From Streptomyces sp. (lineage in GTDB: Bacteria > Actinomycetota > Actinomycetes > Streptomycetales > Streptomycetaceae): a stretch of 64,000 nt of DNA. Every line of letters begins with the position of its first letter. The stretch's first letter is position 1. The notes beneath the pieces were generated by a model that had not been told where the DNA came from, searched no databases, and saw only the letters and a program-made list of their open reading frames with translations. The position numbers were made by a program, and so were the translations under genes. Location: positions 1-64,000 of the forward strand of contig NZ_JAEKKT010000124.1 of the NCBI RefSeq assembly GCF_019510245.1, given 5' to 3'. This document shows, piece by piece, positions 35,373 to 46,383 of the stretch.

Positions 35373-35551
35373 CGGGAGCCGGACACCCACACCGGCCGGG
35401 GCCGTACGGAGGAAGAAGTCACCTGGCCGGTCGCCCTCCGGGTGCGGGACCCGCCGGGGCCCCTTTCGCTGAACCTGAGGCAGCACGGAAGCTTCCCCAC
35501 CCTCGGCGGCGCACGGGACGTTCCGCCAACCGTGCCGCCGGAGGGCAGACC

Positions 35552-36106
35552 ATGCGCACTACACGACTCCTCCTCCGCTCCGGCCTGACCCTGGCGGCCG
35601 CCGCCGCTTTCCCGACCTGGCTCGCCGGCCCGTCCGCCGCGCTCTCGGGCATCTCGGTGAGCACCATCGGCACCACGGTCTCGGTGGTCACCAGCGCCTG
35701 CACCCAGTCCAACGGCAGCTGGGGCAACGCCTCGCTGCTCAACAGCGGTCAGACCGCGTTCGCCCAGGGGCGGCAGGTGGCCCTGGCGGGCACCACGGTG
35801 AGCCAGTCCGCCGCCTGGTCGGGGGTGTCGCCCGGCACCTACACGGTGGTCGTCGTCTGCTCCAACGGCGGTACGGCGGGCACCCAGTCGGTGATCGTCT
35901 CCTCGGCCCCCGCCGCGCCGACGACCTCCTCCACCACCAGGTCGGCCGCGCCCGCCGCCCCAGCCCGGGGCGTGATGGGCGGTCTGGGCGGCGCCGCCCG
36001 CGACTACGGCCCGCTCACCCTGGGCATCGGCGCCGCCCTGGTCGGCTCGGGCGTCATCGCCACCGGCTGGTACCTGCGCAAGCGCTCGAAGCCCTACCGG
36101 CTCTAG
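35552..36106 (+). CDS. Secreted protein with a carboxy-terminal membrane anchor
   Basis: A 184-residue surface protein. A signal peptide (LLLRSGLTLAAAAAFPTWLA) precedes an Ig-like stretch of about 85 residues with two cysteines (SACTQSN and VVCSNGG). A Pro/Ala/Thr linker leads to a terminal helix (LTLGIGAALVGSGVIATGWY) and a basic tail, RKRSKPYRL. The layout resembles wall-associated proteins, but there is no LPxTG-type sorting motif. The stop overlaps the convergent PadR stop in a shared CTAG. Function unknown. Confidence 0.8.
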   Translation: MRTTRLLLRSGLTLAAAAAFPTWLAGPSAALSGISVSTIGTTVSVVTSACTQSNGSWGNASLLNSGQTAFAQGRQVALAGTTVSQSAAWSGVSPGTYTVVVVCSNGGTAGTQSVIVSSAPAAPTTSSTTRSAAPAAPARGVMGGLGGAARDYGPLTLGIGAALVGSGVIATGWYLRKRSKPYRL

Positions 36107-36648
36107 GACGGGCCGGGGAGCTCACCCAACTCCTCCAGGGCGTGGCCGAGCCACCGCGTCCAGAAGGTCTCCAGGTCGATGCCGGCCCGCAGCACCAGGT
36201 GCCGCAGCCGGTCCTCGGGGGCGTCCTTGCCCGGTGGGAAGTCGCGGCGCTGGATCTCCTCGTACTCGGCCAACTGCAGCCGGTGCAGCTCCAGATGGCG
36301 GCGCAGGTCGGCTTCGAGGCCGGCGGTGCCGACGACCGCGGCCGCGCGCAGCCGCAGCAGGAGCACGTCCCGCTGCGGCTTGGGGTCCTGGGAGGCGGCG
36401 GTCCAGCGGGCCAGTTCGGCGCGGCCCGCGGCCAGGACCTCGTAGCTCTTCTTCTGCCCGCGGGCCGGCTGCTCGGTGGGCAGGGTGCAGATGTAGCCCT
36501 CGGCCTCCAGTCTTCCGAGCTCGCGATAGATCTGCTGGTGCGTGGCCGACCAGAAGTACCCGATCGACCTGTCGAACCTGCGGGTCAGCTCAAGCCCCGA
36601 CGACGGCCTTTCGAGCAGGGCGGTGAGGATCGCGTGCGGGAGTGACAT
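36103..36648 (-). CDS. PadR-family transcriptional regulator
   Basis: A 181-residue regulator. The winged helix is HAILTALLERPSSGLELTRR with WSATHQQIYRELGRLEAEGY, the PadR signature. The carboxy half is the alpha-helical Vir_act_alpha_C-type dimerisation region (LRHLVLRAGIDLETFWTRWL). It lies 22 bases downstream of the end of the dienoyl-CoA reductase gene on the same strand, so both probably share a message and the regulator controls it through the TGCAACTAGTTGCA palindrome upstream. Confidence 0.92.
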   Translation of the reverse strand: MSLPHAILTALLERPSSGLELTRRFDRSIGYFWSATHQQIYRELGRLEAEGYICTLPTEQPARGQKKSYEVLAAGRAELARWTAASQDPKPQRDVLLLRLRAAAVVGTAGLEADLRRHLELHRLQLAEYEEIQRRDFPPGKDAPEDRLRHLVLRAGIDLETFWTRWLGHALEELGELPGPS

Positions 36649-36670
36649 GGGCTCATCCTAGGGACGGGCG

Positions 36671-38773
<2,103 letters not shown>

Positions 38774-38808
38774 TCATGCGACACAGCACCGGCTCTTCGA
38801 CCAGTGCG

Positions 38809-39183
38809 CTACGCCCCCCGGCTCTCCAGCTGCACATGCAGCTCCCTCTCCTGGTCCCCCGACGCGGACGACAGGTTCCGCACGGTGAACAGGGAGTCGA
38901 GGGTCGTGTGGAGCCGGCTGATCGCCCAGTACCCGCCCTGTGCGTCGGCCTCGACCGGGGCCGAGAGCCGGGGCGGCGGGGTGCACTCGTGGGTGTCGGT
39001 GACCTCGAACGTGCCGAGCCATACCATCGGGCGGGTCTCGTGGAGCTGTTGCGGCACGTCCTCGGCGGCCCGGTCGGACTCGAAGCACTGGCACAGCGCG
39101 TCGAACACGATCCGGGCGTCTTCCTTGCTGCATCCGCTGATCTCCAGCGAGACGGGTTCCTCGTGCGGTCGCTCACGGACCAT
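38809..39183 (-). CDS. Small conserved hypothetical protein
   Basis: A 124-residue cytoplasmic protein. The ATG at 39183 is chosen for the GAGAGGAG sequence nine bases upstream. It reads EEPVSLEISGCSKEDARIVF near the start, and SSASGDQERELHVQLES at the end. I believe similar proteins exist in other Streptomyces, but I cannot attach a named family or function. It contains no membrane segment. It diverges from nothing and forms a single-gene unit between fadH and a secreted protein. Confidence 0.7.
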   Translation of the reverse strand: MVRERPHEEPVSLEISGCSKEDARIVFDALCQCFESDRAAEDVPQQLHETRPMVWLGTFEVTDTHECTPPPRLSAPVEADAQGGYWAISRLHTTLDSLFTVRNLSSASGDQERELHVQLESRGA

Positions 39184-39306
39184 CGTGATCGCTCCTCTCA
39201 TGGCAATGGCGCGGTAACACGGGTTCCCCCGCGAACCACGCCATGCCAACAGAAAAGCACCGATCTCCGGGCCCCGCACCACCCGCCGGGGCAGGCGGCC
39301 GCGGGC

Positions 39307-40179
39307 TCAGCTCCGGGTGAACTTGTAGGTCTTGCTGTCCGTGAGGACGCAGAAGCCGGGCGACATCACGATGACTCGCAGGGTGCCGGTGCGCCGGTCG
39401 TAGTCGATGCCCTCGGCCTCGAAGGTGCCCGAGCAGGAGCTGCGCAGTGGGAGCCGGCGCAGCGCCGTGACATGTCCGGTGACATCGGCGGAGCCGGGCC
39501 GGGCGGACAGGTCGATCTGGAGCAGCGGCTTGGTGTAGCCGAAGAGGCTGCCGTCCGGGTCGTCCGAGGAGCACAGCAGGGTGGTGGCACCGGAGAAGTC
39601 GCAGCCCTGCACGTCACGCACGGCGTGGTCCAGGTTGACGACGGACGCGAGCGGGAGGTTCGCGGACGGCGCGGTGCTCCTGTTGGCGCCCGGCGTCGGG
39701 AAGACCAGGAAGCGGGTCATCGTGCCGTACTCCCCGGAGAGCATGTACTGGCTGTCGGGCGTGACGGCGGACCAGGAGTTGTTGAGGGCCTCGCCGGGGG
39801 CGAGCGTGTGGACGTACTCCGACCAGGTGCCGTCGGGGGCCTGCACCCGGTACATCTTGGCGGTGCCGGAGTCCGCCTGGTAAGGCTCGACGTAGTAGCC
39901 GTCGTAGGACTCGTCGGGGTCGCCGACGTGGTTCCAGCCGCGACTGGAGACGCTGAGCGGGATGGTGCCGATGCCGGTGTACCGGTTGGGGCTGCCGGCC
40001 GGGACCTCGACCGAGGTCAGCCCCTGGCTCTCGGTCAGCGCATCGGCGTGGTCGGAGCCGGTCTCGGTCCAGGTGTCGGCGGCGGAGGCCGGGGCGGCGG
40101 TCGCGAGGACCGCGGTGGTGGCGAGGGCGACCAGGGCGGTCAGGCCTGCGCGACAACGTTGCCGGGTGGACGCGGGCAT
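39307..40179 (-). CDS. Secreted protein of unknown function
   Basis: A 290-residue exported protein with a signal peptide (AGLTALVALATTAVLATAAP, cleavage after PASA). GAGGAG precedes the ATG. The mature part is rich in beta-forming segments (YTGIGTIPLSVSSRGWNHVG, GYYVEPYQADSGTAKMYRVQ, YDRRTGTLRVIVMSPGF) with two likely disulfides. The layout suggests a beta-propeller or lectin-like fold, but no family was recognised. The 12-base sequence GGCAACGTTGTC in codons 6-9 is identical to the core of the LacI-type operator before the GH2 gene. Confidence 0.75.
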   Translation of the reverse strand: MPASTRQRCRAGLTALVALATTAVLATAAPASAADTWTETGSDHADALTESQGLTSVEVPAGSPNRYTGIGTIPLSVSSRGWNHVGDPDESYDGYYVEPYQADSGTAKMYRVQAPDGTWSEYVHTLAPGEALNNSWSAVTPDSQYMLSGEYGTMTRFLVFPTPGANRSTAPSANLPLASVVNLDHAVRDVQGCDFSGATTLLCSSDDPDGSLFGYTKPLLQIDLSARPGSADVTGHVTALRRLPLRSSCSGTFEAEGIDYDRRTGTLRVIVMSPGFCVLTDSKTYKFTRS

Positions 40180-40454
40180 GGAAGCCTACTCCTCGGTATC
40201 GGGGGGGTGGGACGCGCGTGCGCCGGCCAGTCTGGCGTGGCCCCGATGGGCATGTACAGAACAATGACGGGACGGGAAAGTGAACTCACTCCCCTGCCGC
40301 CCCTGTGGTCGCTTCGCCGTACGGATCCCGCCGTGGTGAGAGATGGTGGAAAAGACGGTGGTGACATCGGCGAGCCGGGTGTGAGCGCGATAGAACAAGG
40401 GGAGTCGGCACAAGGGACGGCGTGCCGTACGAAAGCCCGAAGGCGGTGCGTGCG

Positions 40455-42533
40455 ATGAGTCCAGCCGAGGCCTCGGTGCCGGGAGGCCGGGAGCCCGTGC
40501 GCGGACCCGTGCGGCCGGGCGGGCTGCTGGACGTCCTGAGCGTGGCCTCGGTCGTGCTGGACGCCAAGGGGCGGATCGTGCTGTGGAGCCCACAGGCGGA
40601 AGAGCTGTTCGGCTACTCGGCGCAGGAGGCGCTCGGCCAGTACGCGGCCCGGCTGATGGTGCACGAGCGCCACATCGAACTGGTCGGCAAGCTGTTCTCG
40701 GACGTGATGAGCACCGGGCGGAGCTGGGCCGGTGGTTTCCCGATCCGGCACAAGGACGGCTCCACCCATGTGGTCGAGTTCCGCAACATGCGGCTCACGG
40801 ACGACAACGGCGACGTGTTCGCGCTGGGTCTGGCCGCCGACCAGTCGACCGTGCGGCGGCTGGAGCAGGACGTGGCGCTCTCCGAGCGGATCGTCAAGCA
40901 GTCGCCCATCGGGCTGGCGGTCCTCGACACGGACCTGCGGTTCGTGTCGGTCAACCCGGCCCTCGAACGGATGAACGGCGTCCCGGCCGCGGAGCACGTG
41001 GGGCGGACGATCCGCGAGGTGCTGCCCTTCATGGACGTCGAAGCCCTGGAGTCGACCTACCTGCGGGTGCTGCGGACCGGCGAGCCGGTCATCGACCAGT
41101 CCGCGGTGGGCCGTACGCCGGCCGACCCGGACGAGGAGCACATCTGGTCGGTGTCGATCTACCGGCTGGACGACGCGCTGGACAACGTGCTGGGCGTGGC
41201 CACCTCGGTGGTGGACATCACCGAGACGTACCGGGCCGGGGTCGAGGCCGAGAGCGCGCGCCGGCGGCTGGCAGTGATCGCCGACGCCTCCGCCCGTATC
41301 GGCACCACCCTGGACCTGGAGCGCACCGCCCTGGAGCTGGCCGACGTCGCCGTGCCGGAACTCGCCGACGTGGCGGTCGTTCAGCTGCTGGACACGGTGG
41401 TCGAAGGCCTGCGCAGCACCCTCGGCCCGGCCGAGGCGGCCGCGCTCCGGGCCCTCGCCGTGCGGGCCGAGCAGACGGCGGACGCGGGCCGGGCCGCCGA
41501 CGTCCCCGGCACCGTCACCCGCTACGCGCCGAACCGGCTCATCACCGGGTGCGTACGGGCCGGGGAGGCCGTCGTCCTCCCGCAGGTCAAGGACGGGGAC
41601 CTGGCCCGGATCGCCCCCTCCCCGGAGGCCGCGGTGCTGCTGGGCCGAGCCGGGGTGCACTCGTACCTGGCAGTGCCGCTGATCGCGCGCGGCGAGGTGC
41701 TGGGCGCCCTCGATCTCAAGCGCACCCGCAATCCGGCGCCCTTCGACGACGACGATCTGCTGCTGGCCCGGGAGCTGGCGGCGCGGGCGGCCGTGCAGAT
41801 CGACAACGCCCGCTGGTACGAGAACGCCCGCACCACCGCCCTGACCCTCCAGCGCAGCCTGCTGCCCACGCATCCCCGGGTCGCCCCCGGTCTGGAGGTC
41901 GCCTCCCGCTACCAGCCGGCCGACGCCACCGTCGAGGTGGGCGGCGACTGGTTCGACGTCATTCCGCTGGACGGCGGCGGAACGGCCCTCGTGGTGGGGG
42001 ACGTGATGGGCAGCGGCATCAACGCGGCCGCGACGATGGGCCGGCTACGCACCGCGACCACCACCCTGACCTCGCTGGGCCTGGACCCGGCGGTCCTCCT
42101 GGAACACCTGGACAAGACCACGTCGGGCCTCGACCACTCCATCGCGACCTGCGTCTACGCCGTCTACGACCCGCATCTGCGCCGCTGCCGGATCGCCAAC
42201 GCGGGCCATCTGCCGCCGGCCCGGCTCCGCCCCGGCCGGCCGCCGGAGCTCCTCGATCTGCCCACCGGGGTCCCGCTGGGCGTCGGCGGGGTCGCCTTCG
42301 CCACCACGACCGTCGACTTCGAACCCGGCGACGAGCTGGTGTTCTACACCGACGGCCTGGTGGAGACGCGCTCGCACTCCCTGGACGAACGCCTCGACGA
42401 ACTGCTGGCCCTGCTCGACGGCCCGCCCCGCCCCCTGGAGGAGGTCTGCGACCTGCTGCTGCGGGAGCTGCACCACCCCGACAACCACGACGACGTTGCG
42501 CTGCTCATCGCACGGGCCCGGGAACTGCCGTAG
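40455..42533 (+). CDS. PAS-PAS-GAF-PP2C (SpoIIE-type) serine phosphatase
   Basis: A 692-residue signalling protein. The first PAS domain (about 25-135) has VVLDAKGRIVLWSPQAEELF. The second PAS (about 145-265) has IGLAVLDTDLRFVSVNPALE. A GAF domain spans about 270-450 (LDLERTALELADVAVPELAD, SYLAVPLIARGEVLGALDLK). The phosphatase domain (about 470-690) shows EVGGDWFDVIPL, VVGDVMGSG, IANAGHLPP, DELVFYTDGLVE and DDVALLIARA, with the metal-binding aspartates. Such proteins dephosphorylate anti-anti-sigma factors in Streptomyces. There is no kinase domain in the protein. GTG 40422 is an alternative start eleven codons upstream. Confidence 0.93.
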   Translation: MSPAEASVPGGREPVRGPVRPGGLLDVLSVASVVLDAKGRIVLWSPQAEELFGYSAQEALGQYAARLMVHERHIELVGKLFSDVMSTGRSWAGGFPIRHKDGSTHVVEFRNMRLTDDNGDVFALGLAADQSTVRRLEQDVALSERIVKQSPIGLAVLDTDLRFVSVNPALERMNGVPAAEHVGRTIREVLPFMDVEALESTYLRVLRTGEPVIDQSAVGRTPADPDEEHIWSVSIYRLDDALDNVLGVATSVVDITETYRAGVEAESARRRLAVIADASARIGTTLDLERTALELADVAVPELADVAVVQLLDTVVEGLRSTLGPAEAAALRALAVRAEQTADAGRAADVPGTVTRYAPNRLITGCVRAGEAVVLPQVKDGDLARIAPSPEAAVLLGRAGVHSYLAVPLIARGEVLGALDLKRTRNPAPFDDDDLLLARELAARAAVQIDNARWYENARTTALTLQRSLLPTHPRVAPGLEVASRYQPADATVEVGGDWFDVIPLDGGGTALVVGDVMGSGINAAATMGRLRTATTTLTSLGLDPAVLLEHLDKTTSGLDHSIATCVYAVYDPHLRRCRIANAGHLPPARLRPGRPPELLDLPTGVPLGVGGVAFATTTVDFEPGDELVFYTDGLVETRSHSLDERLDELLALLDGPPRPLEEVCDLLLRELHHPDNHDDVALLIARARELP

Positions 42534-42684
42534 CCGAAGGGCCGCGGGCGCGCCGGACACACCGCTGCCGGATTCATCGAATTCACAGGAACCGATTACC
42601 GGATTCTTATCGGCAGCCCACCACACTTCACAGAGAGGCATGCATCGCGCGATGCCGCGTGCCGTTCGCCGATGGGAGCGAGCC

Positions 42685-43437
42685 GTGACGCACGAACCGG
42701 AGCGGGAAGACCGCCGTGGCGTCGGTGGAGCCGAGCCGTCGATCCCGCCGATGCCCGACCGTCCCCCGCAGGCCGCGGCCGCGGAGTGGGGAGCCCCGTC
42801 GGAGGTCCTCTCGGGGCCGGGACCGGACCGTGAGCCGGGCGCACCGCTGCGCGGTCTGTGGCGCCGTCAATCGCTCCGCGTGCGTGCGGTGACCGTGGCC
42901 CTGGTCGCGGGAGCGCTCGCCCTGGGCGGCACGGTGGCGTTCGCCGCCGGCTCGGGCGGCGGCGGCTCCACCGCATCCCCGGCCGCCTCCGGTGCGCCGA
43001 CGGCGCCCTCCGCACCGGACGGGCGCGGACCGGGACACGGCTGGTTCGGGACAGGCGGCATGGGCGTGCACGGCGAGGCGACCGTCAAGGACCCGGACAC
43101 CGGCACGTACGTGGTGCGGGTCTGGCAGCGGGGCACGGTCGAGAGGGTGGACGGCGGCCAGGTCACGGTGAAGAGCGACGACGGCACGTCGTGGACGTGG
43201 ACCGTGGGCTCGGACGTCAAGGTGCGGGGCGACTCCGACGCGCTGAAGAAGAGCGCGACGGCCTTCCTGATCGGCACCCGCGGCAGCGACGGCAAGCCGA
43301 CCGCGTCCGCCGCGTTCTCGGGCGACTTCCCGGGCCTGGGCCGGGGCGGCGTCATGCACCACCACGGTGGCCCATGGCAACGCCCCGACACCCGCTCACC
43401 GTCCCCGAGCCCTTCGGGGAGCGGGGCCGGCACCTAG
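42685..43437 (+). CDS. Membrane-anchored protein with DUF5666-like extracellular domain
   Basis: A 250-residue protein starting at GTG 42685 behind GGGAGCGAG. About 70 Pro/Gly-rich cytoplasmic residues precede one helix (VTVALVAGALALGGTVAFAA). A Ser/Ala linker leads to a beta-rich segment, WQRGTVERVDGGQVTVKSDD then GTSWTWTVGSDVKVRGDS, similar to DUF5666-type OB-like domains. The tail is His-rich and Pro/Ser-rich. Function is unknown. A strong hairpin follows between it and the convergent hydrolase. Confidence 0.78.
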   Translation: MTHEPEREDRRGVGGAEPSIPPMPDRPPQAAAAEWGAPSEVLSGPGPDREPGAPLRGLWRRQSLRVRAVTVALVAGALALGGTVAFAAGSGGGGSTASPAASGAPTAPSAPDGRGPGHGWFGTGGMGVHGEATVKDPDTGTYVVRVWQRGTVERVDGGQVTVKSDDGTSWTWTVGSDVKVRGDSDALKKSATAFLIGTRGSDGKPTASAAFSGDFPGLGRGGVMHHHGGPWQRPDTRSPSPSPSGSGAGT

Positions 43438-43449
43438 CGCGTACATACG

Positions 43450-43472
43450 CCTCCCGCCGCACCGGCGGGAGG
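43450..43472. terminator. Bidirectional terminator hairpin between convergent genes
   Basis: CCTCCCGCCG and CGGCGGGAGG form a perfect ten-base-pair stem with a CAC loop. It fills the gap between stops at 43437 and 43473, so it can end both transcripts. Confidence 0.7.
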
Positions 43473-44348
43473 TCAGGACGCGACCCCGGGCAGTGCGGTG
43501 GTGCCGAGCCTGTCGAGGATGTGCGGCCATGCCGCTTCACCCAGGAGCCTGTCGGCCTCGGGCGTGCCTCCGTAGAGGAAGTGCGGGGAGTGGGGCGCCG
43601 GGCTCTCGCCGGGCAGACGCGGTCGGTGGCCGGCATCGCGGCGGGTGATCAGCTGCACGGTGGCCCCGGCTGAGCGTCTGCGTGCTGCCAGCTGTTCGGC
43701 GAAGGGGAGCGAGGGCCACATGGCGTCGTCGCCACCGGCGACGAGCAGCAGATCGGCCCGGGCCCTTTCCACGGGGATGTCCGCCCGGGCGAGGAGACCG
43801 GCGAAGGTCTGCTCGCTGCGTTCGTACCATCCGCGGATGGCGACGGGACCGTGGCCCTGCCCGGTGGGGGCCCAGGATCCGTCCATGGGGACGAAAGGAA
43901 GGGGCTGCGCCCGCCAAGTCCAGGAAGAGCGATACGGGTGCTGTGCTCCGTCGCGGCCCGGACCCACGTTGCACCAGACCCGCGACGTGGGTGAGAGTGC
44001 GATGACGACGTCCACGCGCGGGTCGTACACGGCTGTGAGCAGGGCCGCTTCAGCGCCCTTGGAGACGCCGAGGACACCGATGCGTTGTGCCCCGCTCGCC
44101 GCAAGGAGGTCGACGGCGGTGGTGAAGGTCTCCAGAGGGATCTCGCAGATTCCCGGGGACTGCCCCGGCCCGCCGAACCAGCGGACGGACAGAGCCGTGA
44201 CGCCCTGCCGGGCGAGGATGCGTGCTCGCTCGCGTTCGATGCGCCCACTGGAACCGGCCAGGACCAGCACACCGGTGTCGCTTCCCTGGGCAGGGGTGGC
44301 CAGGACGCCTTCCCAAGGAGTGTCCAGCCTCTGTTCGGCAACGTCCAC
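43473..44348 (-). CDS. Alpha/beta hydrolase, acyl-CoA thioesterase/BAAT carboxy-terminal type
   Basis: A 291-residue cytoplasmic hydrolase starting at GTG 44348 with GAGGGG five bases upstream. The nucleophile elbow is GVLGVSKGAEAALL (GVSKG), the acid is in LLLVAGGDDAMWPS and the histidine in RDAGHRPRLPGESP. The arrangement and the GSSGRIERERARILARQGVT region match the carboxy-terminal domain of acyl-CoA thioesterases and BAAT proteins. The likely reaction is hydrolysis of an acyl-CoA or ester. It lies 37 bases before the end of the methyltransferase gene on the same strand and may share its message. Confidence 0.85.
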   Translation of the reverse strand: MDVAEQRLDTPWEGVLATPAQGSDTGVLVLAGSSGRIERERARILARQGVTALSVRWFGGPGQSPGICEIPLETFTTAVDLLAASGAQRIGVLGVSKGAEAALLTAVYDPRVDVVIALSPTSRVWCNVGPGRDGAQHPYRSSWTWRAQPLPFVPMDGSWAPTGQGHGPVAIRGWYERSEQTFAGLLARADIPVERARADLLLVAGGDDAMWPSLPFAEQLAARRRSAGATVQLITRRDAGHRPRLPGESPAPHSPHFLYGGTPEADRLLGEAAWPHILDRLGTTALPGVAS

Positions 44349-44385
44349 GTGTTCCCCTCGATCACCGTCCGCCTGCAGTGGTCCC

Positions 44386-45183
44386 TCAGGGGCGGTCTCG
44401 GTCCCGTACGCCGATCACGACGTTCGCGTACAGCTCCTCGGAGGCCGCGAGCCGGGTGTGCAGCCCGGCGTGCCGGAAGATTCGGACGGCTTCGTCGGCC
44501 TGACGCTCGCTCGTCTCGACCAGGACGCAGCCGCCGGGCGCGAGCCACTCGGGGGCTCCCGCGGCGACTCTGCGCAGCACGTCGAGTCCGTCGCCGCCGC
44601 CGTCGAGGGAGACCAGCGGCTCGTGCTCGCGGGCCTCGGCGGGCAGCAGCCCGACCTCGTCGCTGGGGACGTAGGGCACGTTGGCGGCGAGGATGCCGGT
44701 CCGGCCGCGCAGGGCGGTGGGCAGGGCGTCGAACAGGTCGCCGACGTGGGCATGGCCGCCGTAGGGGGCGATGTTGCGGCGGGCGCAGGCGACGGCGGCC
44801 GGGTCGATGTCGGCGGCGTGCAGTTCGGCCTCCCCGAGGGCGGCGGCGAGGGCCGCGCCGACCGCGCCGGAGCCGCAGCACAGGTCCACGACGACGGACG
44901 CGCCGGGCGCCTGGGCCAGGGCCTGGCCGACCAGGAACTCGGTACGGCGGCGGGGCACGAACACGCCGGGTTCCACGAGGATGCGCAGTCCGTGGAACTC
45001 CGCCCAGCCGAGGACGTGTTCGAGGGGCTGTCCGGTGGCGCGCCGGTCCACCATGGCGGCCACCTCGTCAGGGGTACGGGCGGTGGCGAGGATCAGCTCC
45101 GCCTCGTCCTCGGCGAAGACGCAGCCGGCGGCGCGCAGCGCGGAGACGACGGCGGAGGTTCCGGTTTCGGAGAGTGAGGTCAT
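44386..45183 (-). CDS. PrmC-like protein N5-glutamine methyltransferase
   Basis: A 265-residue S-adenosylmethionine enzyme. The amino-terminal helical part recalls release-factor methyltransferases (RRATGQPLEHVLGWAEFHGL, VEPGVFVPRRRTEFLV). The SAM motif is VVDLCCGSGAVGAALAAALG, and the acidic turn is in AADIDPAAVACARRN. The catalytic NPPY is replaced by NVPY in LAANVPYVPSDEVG, which is seen in an actinobacterial side group annotated as putative protein N5-glutamine methyltransferase. It may methylate a substrate other than release factors. An alternative GTG start is directly before the ATG. Confidence 0.85.
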   Translation of the reverse strand: MTSLSETGTSAVVSALRAAGCVFAEDEAELILATARTPDEVAAMVDRRATGQPLEHVLGWAEFHGLRILVEPGVFVPRRRTEFLVGQALAQAPGASVVVDLCCGSGAVGAALAAALGEAELHAADIDPAAVACARRNIAPYGGHAHVGDLFDALPTALRGRTGILAANVPYVPSDEVGLLPAEAREHEPLVSLDGGGDGLDVLRRVAAGAPEWLAPGGCVLVETSERQADEAVRIFRHAGLHTRLAASEELYANVVIGVRDRDRP

Positions 45184-45241
45184 CACCCCGGAGCCTATCC
45201 GCACGCCGACGCGCCGGTCAGTTGGTCTGTCACCGCTCGGA

Positions 45242-45263
45242 CGGACCGCCTGCAGGCGGTCCG
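45242..45263. terminator. 22-base perfect palindrome downstream of the membrane protein gene
   Basis: CGGACCGCC-TGCA-GGCGGACC-type pairing is perfect over nine base pairs on each side of the TGCA centre. It lies 13 bases after the minus-strand stop at 45276 and before the methyltransferase start, so it fits a terminator. Confidence 0.65.
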
Positions 45264-45275
45264 CCGGGCGAACGG

Positions 45276-46340
45276 TCAGACGCCGACCGTCTCTTCGGTC
45301 TCCTCCTCGGCCGCTTCGGCCTCCTGGGCCGGTCCGGCCGGTCCGGCAGGGGACTTGGGTACGACCACGGTGGCGGCCGACGCCGCCTTGGCCCGCTCGT
45401 GGGCCGCGGCGATCGCGGTGACCGCGAGGCCGGCCAGCAGCCAGACCGCGAGGGTCCACACGTTCCGGCCGAGGCCGTCGCTGCCGAAGTACAGCAGGCT
45501 GCGGATGCCCTCGACGAATCCGGCGCCGTTCCAGAAGGCGTGCAGGGTGCCGAAGAAGCCGTTCTGCAGGTCGGGGCGGAACAACCCGCCGGAGCTGGTG
45601 AAGTTGAGCATCACGAACAGCACCATCATGGTCAGCGTGGTCCACCGCTTGAGGAAGGTGTGCAGGCCGACGCCGATGAGGAGGATGCCGGCGGAGTAGA
45701 GCCAGGCCATGCCCCAGACCCCGGCGAGGTCGTGGTGGGCGAGGTGGAACACCGGTCCGGCGAGGAATGCGCCGATGCCGCTGACGACGGCGGAGACGCC
45801 GAGCGCGAGCAGGGCGCGTATCCGCATGGGGAGTGCCGCGCCGGCCGCGCCGAGGGCGGCGACCGAGGCGTAGGAGCCGATGCTCACGGCGATGAGCAGG
45901 AAGAAGAGGCCCTGTCCGGTGGGATCGTCCGCGACCGGCTTGGCGACATCGGTGACCTTGAGGGCCGCGCCGTTCTTCTCGGCGACCGGCGCGAAGACCT
46001 TCTCGACGGCCGTGGCGCCCATGTCGGAGGCGGCACTGGCGACGATCAGCTCCGGAGTCCTGGCACTCGGCACATAGGCGCCGGTCACGGTCCGCGACCT
46101 GAGCAGGTCGACGGCCGCGGCGCGGGTGGGGACGGTACGGACGTCGAGCTTGTCGCCGGCGGTGTCCTTGACAGTCTGCGCCAACACCTTCGCTTCTTGT
46201 CCGGCGCCGACCACGGCCACCGGCATGTGGTTCGGCTCCGGGTGAACGAACGCGCCCATATAGGCGAGCCCCATGCCCAGGCACATCAGCAGCGGGGTGA
46301 TCAGGTGCGTGAGCACATGGCGCAGTGCCGGTGACCTCAT
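45276..46340 (-). CDS. ABC-2/YhgE-like multi-pass membrane protein
   Basis: A 354-residue membrane protein. One amino-terminal helix (LTHLITPLLMCLGMGLAYMG) is followed by an outside loop of about 145 residues (VAVVGAGQEAKVLAQTVKDT, ASAASDMGATAVEKVFAPVA), then five helices (including GLFFLLIAVSIGSYASVAAL and TMMVLFVMLNFTSSGGLF). The tail is acidic. This layout is that of DUF3533/YhgE-Pip-type proteins, related to ABC-2 permeases and often controlled by MarR or TetR regulators. GGAGG precedes the ATG. A MarR gene diverges with a triple half-site operator between them, so it may be an export or stress protein. Confidence 0.87.
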   Translation of the reverse strand: MRSPALRHVLTHLITPLLMCLGMGLAYMGAFVHPEPNHMPVAVVGAGQEAKVLAQTVKDTAGDKLDVRTVPTRAAAVDLLRSRTVTGAYVPSARTPELIVASAASDMGATAVEKVFAPVAEKNGAALKVTDVAKPVADDPTGQGLFFLLIAVSIGSYASVAALGAAGAALPMRIRALLALGVSAVVSGIGAFLAGPVFHLAHHDLAGVWGMAWLYSAGILLIGVGLHTFLKRWTTLTMMVLFVMLNFTSSGGLFRPDLQNGFFGTLHAFWNGAGFVEGIRSLLYFGSDGLGRNVWTLAVWLLAGLAVTAIAAAHERAKAASAATVVVPKSPAGPAGPAQEAEAAEEETEETVGV

Positions 46341-46383
46341 CGCGTACGACCTCCAGAACCTTCGGGCCAAACTGGTTGGCTTA

